A DNA stretch of 40,655 nucleotides from contig DWXJ01000053.1 of NCBI GenBank assembly GCA_019119285.1, positions 1-40,655 of the forward strand, in the 5' to 3' direction. Below are positions 23,356-31,488 of the stretch, one piece after another. The translations under genes and the position numbers were made by a program. The notes below the pieces were generated by a model. The model was not told the origin of the DNA. It ran no database searches and saw nothing but the letters and a program-made list of their open reading frames with translations. How positions within the stretch are numbered: position 1 is the stretch's first letter; every line of letters begins with the position of its first letter. Origin of the DNA: Merdimonas faecigallinarum (GTDB lineage: Bacteria; Bacillota; Clostridia; Lachnospirales; Lachnospiraceae).

Positions 23356-24306
23356 TTAATTCTGCTGTGATTTCTTCTGGATACAGTCAAATCCAACTGC
23401 AAGCGCAAGCACGATACCCATAACAATGTCCTGAACGTAGGAGTTGATATTCATCAATACCATTCCGTTCTGGAGTGCACCGATAATAAATGTACCGGCA
23501 ACAACACCTGACATCTTACCAAAACCACCAGTAATAGATACACCACCTAAAACTACACAGGTGATAACATCAAATTCATATCCTGTCGCCGCAGACGCGT
23601 TACCGGAATTGGTACGGGACAGAAGCACGATACCTGCAAGTCCGGAAAACAGACCGGAAAGTGCAAATACCAGATATTTTACAACGCCAACACGGATACC
23701 GGACAGCTTAGCTGCCTCCATGTTACCACCGACTGCGTAGAAGTAACGTCCAAAGTATGTTTTATTCAATACAAATGATCCAATTGCAAAACATACTGCC
23801 ATGATAATAACCGGGATTGGAACAATTCCAATATATCCCTGTCCGATGATAGCAAATCCATCCGGGAATCCACTGATCGGCATACCGCCACATATAATCA
23901 AGGCCAAACCATTAAAGGCCGTTTGCGTGGCGAAGGTTGCGATAATAGCAGGAATTCCTACCGTAGAAACCATGAGGCCATTCAGCACGCCGATGGCTGT
24001 TGCTGCAATTAAGGAAATGATAACTGCAAGCACCATATTCATTCCCATTTTTACCATCATGTACGCACAAATGATATTTACAAATGACATGATCGTACCA
24101 ATAGAAAGGTCGATGTCTCCAAGCAGGATTACAAATGTCATACCAATAGAAGCAATACCAAATACCGCAACCTGACGAAGCAGGGTCATTACGTTAGAAG
24201 GATTGATAAATCTTGGATTTGCAATGGTAAATGCAACGACCAGCACGATCAGAACAAGCCAGATTGCTTTATCCTTTAAATGATATACAACTTTATTATT
24301 ATTCAT
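23356..24306 (-). CDS. RbsC-type sugar ABC transporter permease
   Basis: The 316-residue integral membrane protein is a BPD_transp_2-type permease with eight to ten hydrophobic segments and the conserved GLFSGLAGIVLLSR and GGVSITGGFGKMSG regions typical of RbsC. It forms the homodimeric channel for the importer. The start at 24306 has AGGAGG upstream and lies immediately after the rbsA-like stop, so translation is coupled. An open frame extending upstream overlaps the ATPase gene and was not used. Confidence 0.93.
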   Translation of the reverse strand: MNNNKVVYHLKDKAIWLVLIVLVVAFTIANPRFINPSNVMTLLRQVAVFGIASIGMTFVILLGDIDLSIGTIMSFVNIICAYMMVKMGMNMVLAVIISLIAATAIGVLNGLMVSTVGIPAIIATFATQTAFNGLALIICGGMPISGFPDGFAIIGQGYIGIVPIPVIIMAVCFAIGSFVLNKTYFGRYFYAVGGNMEAAKLSGIRVGVVKYLVFALSGLFSGLAGIVLLSRTNSGNASAATGYEFDVITCVVLGGVSITGGFGKMSGVVAGTFIIGALQNGMVLMNINSYVQDIVMGIVLALAVGFDCIQKKSQQN

Positions 24307-24307
24307 A

Positions 24308-25822
24308 TTAAGCCTCCTCAACCTTGGACTTGGCCGCTGATGCATATGCCATGATAGTTTCCTGACTGAACTCTTCTTTACTGATCTCGCCAGTCATATC
24401 GCCCTCTGCCAGGACGAGAATCCGATCCGACATACCCATTAATTCTTCCATTTCGGAAGAAATCATCAGAATTGCCTTTCCCTCTTTTTCCACTAAATCG
24501 TTCATTAACTTATAAATCTCGTGTTTCGCGCCTACGTCGATACCACGTGTAGGCTCATCAAATATGATCAGCTCGGAATCGGCTGCCAGCCATCTCCCAA
24601 GGATAACCTTCTGCTGATTACCACCACTTAAATTCTTTACCAGCTGATTCAAAGACGGCGTCTTGATAGCCATGTTCTCTCTGTACTTTTCAGCGATCGC
24701 CTTCTCCTTCTTGGAATTGATCACACTTAAGGTGGAATTTCTCTGGTAAATCGGCATATTGATATTATTCTTGATCGAGATACCCAGCATAGCGCCGTGA
24801 CGCTTCCGGTCCTCCGGCACCAGCGCGATTCCCAAATCTATTGCCTCCCGAGGGCTCTTCGGGTTGACTTCTTTTCCTTTAAAAATAATCTGTCCCGACT
24901 GCTTTTTGGCTGCGCCAAAGATGATCTCGGCAAGTTCGGTACGTCCGGCTCCTACCAGTCCGCCCAGTCCGACAATCTCACCTCTTCGTACCTGAAGGTT
25001 GATATTCCGGTCGCCATTACCGGTCACATTCTTCAGTTCCAGGACCACGTCATCCTTTTTGATGCAGTCTCCTCTCGGCGGATATGTCTCGGTCAGTTCA
25101 CGGCCTACCATCAACTGGATCAGTTCCTGTACTTCACTGTCCTTGGTGATCAGCGTCTTAATATATTCACCGTCACGCAGAACCAGGATCCGGTCAGACA
25201 GCCGGTAGATCTCTTCCAGACGGTGGGAGATGTAGATAATGGATACTCCCTGCTCTCTTAAGAGTTCCACCACCTCAAACATACTCTCAACTTCCTTGCT
25301 GGTCAGAGGAGCAGAAGGCTCATCCATGATCAGGATCTTGGCGTCCTGCTGGATCGCCTTTGCGATCTCTACCATCTGCTGATAGCCGACAGTCAGATTC
25401 TTCATTAATTCCTTCGGATTGATTTTGATATGTAATCTGTCAAACGCCTTAGCCGCCTCTTTTTCCATGGCAGCTTTGTCAACAATGATTCCTTTTTTGA
25501 TCGGATGTCCCAGGAACAGGTTCTCAGCCGCCGACAACTCCTTGACATTATTGAACTCCTGGTAGATAATGGCGATTCCATTCTCCGATGCAAGCTGCGG
25601 AGTCATGCTCGTAAATTCTTTCCCATTTACTTTGATCTTGCCGGAGGTCGGAATAACCGCCCCGGAGCAGCACTTGATCAAAGTAGATTTTCCGGCTCCG
25701 TTTTCACCGATCAGAGCCAGGATCTCACCTTTTTTCAACTGCAGCGTAACGTCCTTCAGCGCAACAACACCCGGGTATTCTTTTCTTATATGCTCTAATT
25801 CCAATACATATTCTTCGCTCAT
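24308..25822 (-). CDS. RbsA-type sugar ABC transporter ATPase (two nucleotide-binding domains)
   Basis: The 504-residue protein has two fused ABC domains. The first has Walker A GENGAGKST and Walker B ILIMDEPSAP; its signature region is degenerate (LTVGYQQMVEIA). The second has a degenerate Walker A (GLVGAGRTE) but a complete LSGGNQQKV signature and LIIFDEPTRG. This asymmetry is usual for RbsA, MglA and XylG. It energises uptake through the RbsC-like permease. The start at MSEEYV was chosen because GGGGGAA lies five bases upstream; eight codons further upstream remain open. Confidence 0.94.
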   Translation of the reverse strand: MSEEYVLELEHIRKEYPGVVALKDVTLQLKKGEILALIGENGAGKSTLIKCCSGAVIPTSGKIKVNGKEFTSMTPQLASENGIAIIYQEFNNVKELSAAENLFLGHPIKKGIIVDKAAMEKEAAKAFDRLHIKINPKELMKNLTVGYQQMVEIAKAIQQDAKILIMDEPSAPLTSKEVESMFEVVELLREQGVSIIYISHRLEEIYRLSDRILVLRDGEYIKTLITKDSEVQELIQLMVGRELTETYPPRGDCIKKDDVVLELKNVTGNGDRNINLQVRRGEIVGLGGLVGAGRTELAEIIFGAAKKQSGQIIFKGKEVNPKSPREAIDLGIALVPEDRKRHGAMLGISIKNNINMPIYQRNSTLSVINSKKEKAIAEKYRENMAIKTPSLNQLVKNLSGGNQQKVILGRWLAADSELIIFDEPTRGIDVGAKHEIYKLMNDLVEKEGKAILMISSEMEELMGMSDRILVLAEGDMTGEISKEEFSQETIMAYASAAKSKVEEA

Positions 25823-25849
25823 ATTCTTCCCCCGTGATAGTTTCACCGA

Positions 25850-25875
25850 GGGGCAGCTTAACCTTAAGCTGCCCC
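25850..25875. promoter_or_regulatory. Intercistronic hairpin between binding-protein and ATPase genes
   Basis: GGGGCAGCTTAA (25850-25861) pairs perfectly with TTAAGCTGCCCC (25864-25875). No T run follows on the minus strand. Such hairpins after binding-protein genes usually protect the upstream mRNA and give more binding protein than ATPase. Confidence 0.7.
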
Positions 25876-25915
25876 CCGTTTTGTATTCATTAACTAGCTA
25901 CTTTTTAGACAACTA

Positions 25916-26944
25916 TTACATACCTGCCTGGATCTCTTCGATGTTGTCCATGTTGATCTCCATAGTCGGTCTGTATACGTTCTTCTCGTCTCCGGATACA
26001 TCATCGAATTCGCCATTCAGGATCTTCTCGAACATCTCGAAGCAAGCCTGTGCGGTATCGGTGTTGGATCCTTCGAATCCTACGATAGCTCTAACGGCCT
26101 CATCGCCTGCCTGCAGAGCGTCTAACTGCTCGCTTGTAACGTCAGTTGTGATAACACCAACATCTTCCGGAATATTTCCAGCTCCGCCATAGTGTGCAAG
26201 GAGTGCTGTGTTGGATCCGATCATCGCGCCGGCGCCTACACCAACCCATACCTTACAATCCGGATGAGCCTGCAGAACGGTCTCAGCCTGAGACTGAACT
26301 TCGTTGTTTACAACACCTTCGATAGTAGCTACGATTTCGTAGTTATCTTCGCAGTTCTCTTTCAGACCAGCTTCGATACCCTGCTGTCTCTCTAACAGAA
26401 CCTGTGTATCCGGCTTACCGATAACACATACTTCAGCTTTGTTGTCAGCTGTGTAATGCTCGTTGATGAAAGCTGCCGCAGTTTTTCCGATCTCTTTACC
26501 AAGTTCTGTATTGTCAAGAACCCAGTTTGCTGTGGTATTTTCCATCTCGTTATCCCAGCACATTACCTTAATGCCAGCATCCATAGCCTGTTTACAAGAC
26601 TCTTCAACTGCATCTGCATCATGAGGATGAACCATGATCATGTCGCATCCGCTGGTGATAAAGTTCTCAATCTGGCTGATCTGTGTGGACGCATTCTCTT
26701 CGCATCCTACGATAGTAGCATCATATCCGTTCTCGTCCAGGATCTCCTGAAGCTTACTCATAACGCCTGCCCAGTAAGCATTCTCGATGTTCTGGATGGT
26801 GATGCCGATCTTCTTGCCGCCGCCTTCGCTGCCGCCGTCTTCGCTGGAGCTGTCATCTGATACCGGAGATTCTGTTGAACATCCGATCAGCATGGTTGCT
26901 ACCATAGCGATGCTAAGGATAGCACTTAACACTTTCTTTTTCAT
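25916..26944 (-). CDS. Periplasmic-type sugar-binding lipoprotein (RbsB family)
   Basis: The 342-residue protein starts with a lipoprotein signal peptide with lipobox LIGC and the lipidated Cys-22, then a Ser/Asp/Gly-rich linker (residues 23-42). The peripla_BP_4 domain follows, from GITIQNIENAYWAGV onward. It should be anchored on the outer face of the membrane and deliver ligand to the RbsC/RbsA-like importer. The ligand cannot be read from sequence; the neighbouring epimerase and dehydrogenases point to a rare hexose or hexitol rather than ribose. No ribokinase is present. AAGGAGG precedes the ATG, in line with strong expression. Confidence 0.93.
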   Translation of the reverse strand: MKKKVLSAILSIAMVATMLIGCSTESPVSDDSSSEDGGSEGGGKKIGITIQNIENAYWAGVMSKLQEILDENGYDATIVGCEENASTQISQIENFITSGCDMIMVHPHDADAVEESCKQAMDAGIKVMCWDNEMENTTANWVLDNTELGKEIGKTAAAFINEHYTADNKAEVCVIGKPDTQVLLERQQGIEAGLKENCEDNYEIVATIEGVVNNEVQSQAETVLQAHPDCKVWVGVGAGAMIGSNTALLAHYGGAGNIPEDVGVITTDVTSEQLDALQAGDEAVRAIVGFEGSNTDTAQACFEMFEKILNGEFDDVSGDEKNVYRPTMEINMDNIEEIQAGM

Positions 26945-27013
26945 ATTTCGTCCTCCTTTTTAATGAAAATGTATTTTTTTATAGCCTTTGCTATTAGCTA
27001 TCTGAAGAATGAT

Positions 27014-27790
27014 TTAGAAGCAGGTAAATGCTCCGTCTACTACGATGTCGGAACCTGTGGTGAACGGGCAGCTGTCTCCGGCCAGGTATACCAGGATGGA
27101 CTGCAGTTCTTCCGGTTTACCAACTCTTCCCATCGGCGCCATGTCATTCCACTGTTTCATCAGCGGTTTCAGGCCTTCGTTGTTCAGGATCAGTTCAGTT
27201 CCGATATATCCTGGGCTGATGCAGTTTACACGTACATTTTTCTTTGCCCACTCTACTGCCAGGGATTTGGTCAGCATGATCACGCCTGCCTTGGATGCAT
27301 TGTATGCACACTGCGGCTGCGGAACATTTACGATATGTCCGGACATGGAAGCGGTGTTGATAATGGAACCATACCCCTGTTTGAGCATCACGCGTCCTGC
27401 TGCCGTTGCGCAGAGGAATACACCGTTCAGGTTGATGTTGATAACTTTCAGCCACTGCTCATATGTCATCTTTTCCGCATCTTCGTTGATACAGATTCCC
27501 GCGTTGTTGTAGCAGGCATCCAGTTTGCCGTAGGTTTCCACTACTTTTGCGACCATAGCCTCAACCTGTTCCTGATTGGTAACGTCACACTGGATCGCAA
27601 TCGTATTGGATCCGGTAGCCTCTTTGATCTCCTCAGCCACCTTCTGTGCACCTTCCAGATTGATGTCTACGATAGCCACATCAGCGCCTGCCTCTGCAAA
27701 TGCCATGGCAGCGCATTTTCCGATCCCGCTGGCAGCGCCTGTTACGTAGATTGCTTTTCCGTCCAGTCTCATTTTTTCAATAATTCCCAT
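27014..27790 (-). CDS. Short-chain dehydrogenase/reductase (polyol or sugar dehydrogenase type)
   Basis: The 258-residue SDR has the cofactor motif TGAASGIG (residues 17-24), NNAG near 95, catalytic Ser-148 and the YxxxK pair Tyr-163/Lys-167 (YNASK). Asp-42 after the second strand (IVDIN) favours NAD. SDRs of this shape in ABC-importer operons are often sorbitol, galactitol or ribitol dehydrogenases. It is the first gene of the operon that continues with the binding protein, ATPase, permease, AllA-like protein, zinc dehydrogenase and ROK repressor. AAGGAGG precedes the ATG. Confidence 0.9.
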   Translation of the reverse strand: MGIIEKMRLDGKAIYVTGAASGIGKCAAMAFAEAGADVAIVDINLEGAQKVAEEIKEATGSNTIAIQCDVTNQEQVEAMVAKVVETYGKLDACYNNAGICINEDAEKMTYEQWLKVININLNGVFLCATAAGRVMLKQGYGSIINTASMSGHIVNVPQPQCAYNASKAGVIMLTKSLAVEWAKKNVRVNCISPGYIGTELILNNEGLKPLMKQWNDMAPMGRVGKPEELQSILVYLAGDSCPFTTGSDIVVDGAFTCF

Positions 27791-27840
27791 TTTGTCCTCC
27801 TTCCGGTTGCTAGCCGTTCTACATAAAATACTCCCTTTTG

Positions 27841-27897
27841 TAAAGGTGTTTTATAAATCTGCTTACATTATAGAACCAGGAGTCTTATTTCTGCAAG
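27841..27897 (-). promoter_or_regulatory. Promoter and candidate operator of the importer operon
   Basis: On the minus strand TTGCAG (27892-27897), 18-base spacer, TATAAT (27868-27873). Directly downstream, TTTATAAAACACCTTTAC (minus strand, 27841-27858) shares the GTTTTATAAA core of the FGGY kinase operator at 20497-20538. Confidence 0.6.
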
Positions 27898-27931
27898 ACG
27901 GAATAACCGCCAAATAATCATTTTCAGATTT

Positions 27932-27987
27932 GTGCAGTCTGCATAATGTTATTTTTTTATCAACCCGCTTTATGTTACAGATTGCAC
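27932..27987. promoter_or_regulatory. Inverted repeat upstream of the importer promoter
   Basis: GTGCAGTCTG (27932-27941) and CAGATTGCAC (27978-27987) are complementary except for one base, 36 bases apart, about 40-90 bases upstream of the -35 box. A binding site for an activator or a second repressor is possible. The rest of the 27791-28028 gap is AT-rich without other structure. Confidence 0.35.
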
Positions 27988-28028
27988 AGTCCTGATTTTA
28001 TCTTTCTTGCTTTCTAACATTTTGTATT

Positions 28029-29201
28029 TTAAACAGAAGCAATGTAATCTTTGATCTGGTAAAGCGCCGCTCCCAACGCCGATGCTTCCTTCTGATACCG
28101 GCAGGGCCTTGCATAAGAGCCGTCGTGATCGAAAATATCCTTCGGCACAAGCCGCTCCTTCAGTTTCTCCATATAAGGCTCCATAAAGCTTCCGACATAG
28201 CCGCCCAGGATCACATCACAGTCAAATGCCATTCTAAGATTATCTACTACCAGGGCCAGGTCATCCAGATACCGCTGCCAGATTTCCTGATACCTTACAT
28301 TGCCTGCCTCCAGCTTTTCAAAAAAACGCTCCAGTTTGCCATTTTCCAGGTCTGCCAGGTTCGATGCGGAACAATACGCATCAACGCATCCCTGCTTTCC
28401 GCAGTAACAGGTCTTGCCGCCGGGATGAAGGGTCATATGTCCAAACTCGGCGCTTCTCCAGTTATCGCCTTCGTAAGTATCTATCACAGCCCGTTCCCGG
28501 ATATCCTCCTGCATATCTTCCGGTTCCGGCAGTTTCACGCAGATGGCTCCTCCCACGCTATTGCTTAACAGAAGATAGACCATGCTGCCCCGTTCCTTCT
28601 GCCAGAGCGCCTCCGCAAGCGCGGCGGCATTGGCGTCATTGATGATCTCACAGGGATAGGGCATCCTGGACGTCCATTCTTCACATTCCACTTCGTATAA
28701 TCCGAGAACATGAGAATTGGCGATCATATCTCTGGATCCGTCCACGATCACAGGCATGGACAGGCCCATTCCCAATATTTTTTCCTCCGGGATCTGATTT
28801 TCCTTTACAAAATCTTTTACGAGCCCGGCAACTTCTTCTATATAGGCTGTCCCCTGACGGAACGGCTTCTGGACCCGCCGGTGCTTCAAAGCCTCCTCGC
28901 CAAGATCTGTGTACACCACGCTGACATGGTTCAGGGTAATATCTACGCCGATGGCATATACGCCATCCTTGACGGACGCGATCGCCTTGGCTTTCCGGCC
29001 TCCGGTGGATTCATACTCGCCCACTTCCCGGATCACGCCGTCTTCTTTGAGTTCTTTGACAATAGACATGACTGTCGGGCCGCTGACCTCCAGTGCAGCG
29101 GAAATCTCCGACATACAGGTCTCCTTTGTATTATTGATGAACCGGAACACCCGGTTCCTGTTTCTCTTTCTGACTTCCGAATTATTGGTACTTATTCTCA
29201 T
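28029..29201 (-). CDS. Second ROK-family transcriptional repressor
   Basis: The protein has about 390 residues, with an N-terminal winged helix (CMSEISAALEVSGPTVMSIVKEL) and a ROK domain carrying the zinc motif CYCGKQGCVDAYC. As in the other ROK gene of the locus the ATP loop is lost (DITLNHVSV in place of DxGGT), so it is a sensor. The two ROK proteins are clearly related but diverged. It is divergent from the epimerase gene and directly upstream of the SDR-importer operon. The ATG at 29201 has AAGGTGG about eight bases upstream; a GTG four codons earlier is the alternative. Confidence 0.88.
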   Translation of the reverse strand: MRISTNNSEVRKRNRNRVFRFINNTKETCMSEISAALEVSGPTVMSIVKELKEDGVIREVGEYESTGGRKAKAIASVKDGVYAIGVDITLNHVSVVYTDLGEEALKHRRVQKPFRQGTAYIEEVAGLVKDFVKENQIPEEKILGMGLSMPVIVDGSRDMIANSHVLGLYEVECEEWTSRMPYPCEIINDANAAALAEALWQKERGSMVYLLLSNSVGGAICVKLPEPEDMQEDIRERAVIDTYEGDNWRSAEFGHMTLHPGGKTCYCGKQGCVDAYCSASNLADLENGKLERFFEKLEAGNVRYQEIWQRYLDDLALVVDNLRMAFDCDVILGGYVGSFMEPYMEKLKERLVPKDIFDHDGSYARPCRYQKEASALGAALYQIKDYIASV

Positions 29202-29222
29202 ATTTCTTCCCACCTTCTTTTT

Positions 29223-29288
29223 TAAGGTGTTTATTTAAGTACTTTCTAAACATGGGTTTATTATAGCACCTTGCTAAAGGATTTTCAA
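29223..29288 (-). promoter_or_regulatory. Promoter of the second ROK gene with repressor-like sites
   Basis: On the minus strand TTGAAA (29283-29288), 17-base spacer, TATAAT (29260-29265). TAAAC-CCAT-GTTTA lies right after the -10 box, and TTAAATAAACACCTTAA follows, resembling the site before the SDR. Confidence 0.7.
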
Positions 29289-29358
29289 GAGAAATTATAC
29301 AGGTTATACAATTTAATTTTACATTTCCAAATTTTCATTGTTCAATTTTGTTGTTTTT

Positions 29359-29387
29359 TTGTCATCCCAGTGGTATACTAGGATAAT
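29359..29387 (+). promoter_or_regulatory. Promoter of the epimerase gene
   Basis: TTGTCA (29359-29364), 17-base spacer, GATAAT (29382-29387). TGGTAT and ATACCA half-sites (about 29371-29391) frame the -10 region. Confidence 0.65.
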
Positions 29388-29430
29388 ACCAAATGTATTT
29401 TTTCTATGGATAAAGGAGGAACAGGGAGCT

Positions 29431-30303
29431 ATGAAACACGGGATTTACTATGCTTACTGGGAAAAAGAATGGGCTGCGGACTATGCCTATTATGTAGACA
29501 AAGTCGCGCGCCTGGGCTTTGATATTTTAGAAGTGGGCGCCGCCCCGCTGCCGGATTATACGCCGGAGCAGATCCGCGCGCTCCGTGACTGCGTAAAAGC
29601 AAACGGCATCGAACTGACCGCAGGCTATGGCCCTACCTATGACCACAATCTGGGATCCTCTGACCCGGCCATCCGGAAGAACGCGAAAGAATGGTTCACC
29701 AGACTTTTCGACGTTATGGCCCAGCTGGATATCCACCTCATCGGCGGAGCCCTCTACTCCTACTGGCCCCTGGATTTCTCCAAGGGTGTGGATAAAGAAG
29801 GCGACTGGAAACGCAGCGTAGAAGCCATGCAGGATATCGCTCCTGTAGCTGCGCAGTACGGCATCAACATGGGCATGGAGGTATTAAACCGGTTTGAAAA
29901 TCACATTCTGAACACGGCAGAGGAAGGCGTGGCTTTTGTAAAAGAAGTCGGCATGGATAATATCAAGGTCATGCTGGACACCTTCCATATGAATATCGAG
30001 GAATCCAGCATCGGCGACGCTATCCGCACCGCCGGAAGCCTGCTGGGACATTTCCATACCGGCGAATGCAACCGCATGGTTCCCGGAAAAGGACGCACCC
30101 CCTGGCGCGAGATCGGCAACGCGCTCCGGGATATCGGGTATGACGGCACTGTGGTCATGGAGCCCTTCGTCACCATGGGCGGACAGGTTGGCCAGGACAT
30201 CCATGTGTGGCGCGACATCAGCCGCGGCGCTTCCGAAGGACAGTTAGATAAAGACGCACACGACGCAGTCGTATTCCAGAAATATATGCTGGACTGGAAA
30301 TAA
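29431..30303 (+). CDS. D-allulose (D-psicose) 3-epimerase
   Basis: The 290-residue TIM-barrel enzyme is very close to the Clostridium cellulolyticum D-psicose 3-epimerase, starting with the same MKHGIYYAYW. It interconverts D-fructose and D-allulose, and D-tagatose and D-sorbose, at C3. The metal ligands Glu-150 (GMEVLNRFE), Asp-183 (MLDTFHMN), His-209 (HFHTGE) and Glu-244 (VMEPF) all fall at the same residue numbers as in the characterised enzyme. The start was set at 29431 with AGGAGG upstream; an earlier in-frame ATG lies upstream of the promoter. It is divergent from a ROK repressor and ends before two hairpins. It probably feeds C3-epimerised ketohexose to the FGGY kinase. Confidence 0.95.
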   Translation: MKHGIYYAYWEKEWAADYAYYVDKVARLGFDILEVGAAPLPDYTPEQIRALRDCVKANGIELTAGYGPTYDHNLGSSDPAIRKNAKEWFTRLFDVMAQLDIHLIGGALYSYWPLDFSKGVDKEGDWKRSVEAMQDIAPVAAQYGINMGMEVLNRFENHILNTAEEGVAFVKEVGMDNIKVMLDTFHMNIEESSIGDAIRTAGSLLGHFHTGECNRMVPGKGRTPWREIGNALRDIGYDGTVVMEPFVTMGGQVGQDIHVWRDISRGASEGQLDKDAHDAVVFQKYMLDWK

Positions 30304-30315
30304 AAGCGGCAAAAG

Positions 30316-30368
30316 AAAGAATCCCCGGCGGTTATCCACCAAATGTGGATAACCGCCGGGGATTCTTT
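30316..30368. terminator. 24-bp perfect hairpin after the epimerase gene
   Basis: Arms 30316-30339 and 30345-30368 are perfectly complementary with a 5-base loop. Termination is likely by stem strength (CCCCGGCGG core). T-rich sequence follows on the minus strand (TTCTTTCTTTTG) but not clearly on the plus strand. Confidence 0.8.
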
Positions 30369-30378
30369 GTGGAAAACG

Positions 30379-30424
30379 ATAATTGGGGACGGGGGATTTC
30401 TGGAAATCCCCCGTCCCCAATTAT
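30379..30424. repeat. 22-bp perfect palindrome (REP-like family)
   Basis: Arms 30379-30400 and 30403-30424 are perfectly complementary with a 2-base loop; the core is GGGGACGGGGGATTTC. It shares this core and a flanking TGTGGAAAAC with the element at 37066-37119. The stop codon of the M24 gene lies inside its right arm. Confidence 0.9.
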
Positions 30425-31488
30425 AGGATGTCCGCCACTTCGTAGTCCCCGTAGGGTGTTTCTACTACATGGCTCGGCCATTCTTTTGTCCGTGTGAATG
30501 TTTCTACGCCGTCTGCTGTAAGATATGTGGTTTCTTCGCATTTTGTTCCTTCTATTGTGGGATTCCATGCGAAGGCTTCCCCGCAAAACATCTTGCCTTC
30601 CGTATCCGGGCCTGCTATGAATTCCCGGCAGGCGTAGCCTGTGGGTCCGCCCTGGTGGTGTTTCTGCCACTGGCCGTCCCATCCTGCCTCCCGGTAAAGT
30701 TCCTGTACTTTTCTGAAATATTCCCGGTAGGACAGTCCTTCTTTCATCATGCACTGCATGCAGGCAAAGATGTAGGCGGTTTTTTTGTATCTTTCCCGGA
30801 TTTCTTCCGGTACGGACGCAAAATATACCATTCTGGTCATGCTGATGTTTAATCCGTACTTTTCTCCGCCCAGCACCACCATCAGGCTCTTTTCTATCTT
30901 TTTGTCCGTGGGCACCGGATGGCGGTAATTCAGGATCCGCTCGTCAGAGCCTACCAAAACGCAGTCCGGGCTGATCCCCTGCCGAATGCATCTGCATTTT
31001 AAGTCTGCCGCCACTTCTTCTTCCGTCTGCCCTGGTTTTGCGTCCCTGCAGACGCCTTCTACGATCTGCGCGCAGGCCTGCCCGATCTCCCGGTACCGTT
31101 CCACCTCTTCCGGGTCCAGGCGCAGTCTTAAATCTACCAGCTGGCTCTGTACATTTTTTGTCCCTCCGATGCCGGTGTCGGACACATACGTTTTCCCGTC
31201 CGCCATTTCCCGGATAAATGCATCCATGGACTCATACCACGGAACCAGTACCACTTCGCCTCCCAGGGGATTCTGCTCTGCTCCCATACGGGGCGCGTCG
31301 CTGGAATCTGCCAGAAGCTTTACCTCTCCGGCGCTGATGACATAATACCCGATCCCTGCTTCCGCATTGGTGCAGACTGCGTTTTTCGCGCCTCCGCTGA
31401 TCCAGGTGAAATTATCTCTTCTGCTTAAGATCACTCCATCGTAGCTCTGCTCTTTCAGCCAGGCTCTCACCCTTGTCACATGATCCAT
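30421..31488 (-). CDS. M24-fold (creatinase/aminopeptidase P-like) protein lacking most metal ligands
   Basis: The 355-residue protein has the creatinase N-terminal domain (1-120) and an M24 pita-bread domain (125-355). His-190 (NYRHP) is retained. The five-ligand metal set of M24 peptidases is largely lost: the two aspartates read LGGEKYGLNISMTR (no Asp), the GHG histidine region reads HHQGGPTG, and the first glutamate of the EP motif is Asn-309 (WNP). Only a late Glu (KCEET) remains. It is therefore unlikely to be a metallo-aminopeptidase; a metal-free hydrolase of the creatinase kind, or a binding protein, is possible. It shares one base with the preceding dehydrogenase stop (TAATG), so the two are translationally coupled. 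Confidence 0.75.
   Translation of the reverse strand: MDHVTRVRAWLKEQSYDGVILSRRDNFTWISGGAKNAVCTNAEAGIGYYVISAGEVKLLADSSDAPRMGAEQNPLGGEVVLVPWYESMDAFIREMADGKTYVSDTGIGGTKNVQSQLVDLRLRLDPEEVERYREIGQACAQIVEGVCRDAKPGQTEEEVAADLKCRCIRQGISPDCVLVGSDERILNYRHPVPTDKKIEKSLMVVLGGEKYGLNISMTRMVYFASVPEEIRERYKKTAYIFACMQCMMKEGLSYREYFRKVQELYREAGWDGQWQKHHQGGPTGYACREFIAGPDTEGKMFCGEAFAWNPTIEGTKCEETTYLTADGVETFTRTKEWPSHVVETPYGDYEVADIL

Noticed and set aside
25916..26944. Assigning the importer as ribose-specific (rbs)
   Set aside because: No ribokinase or RbsD nearby; the neighbours handle ketohexoses and polyols, so only family names are used.
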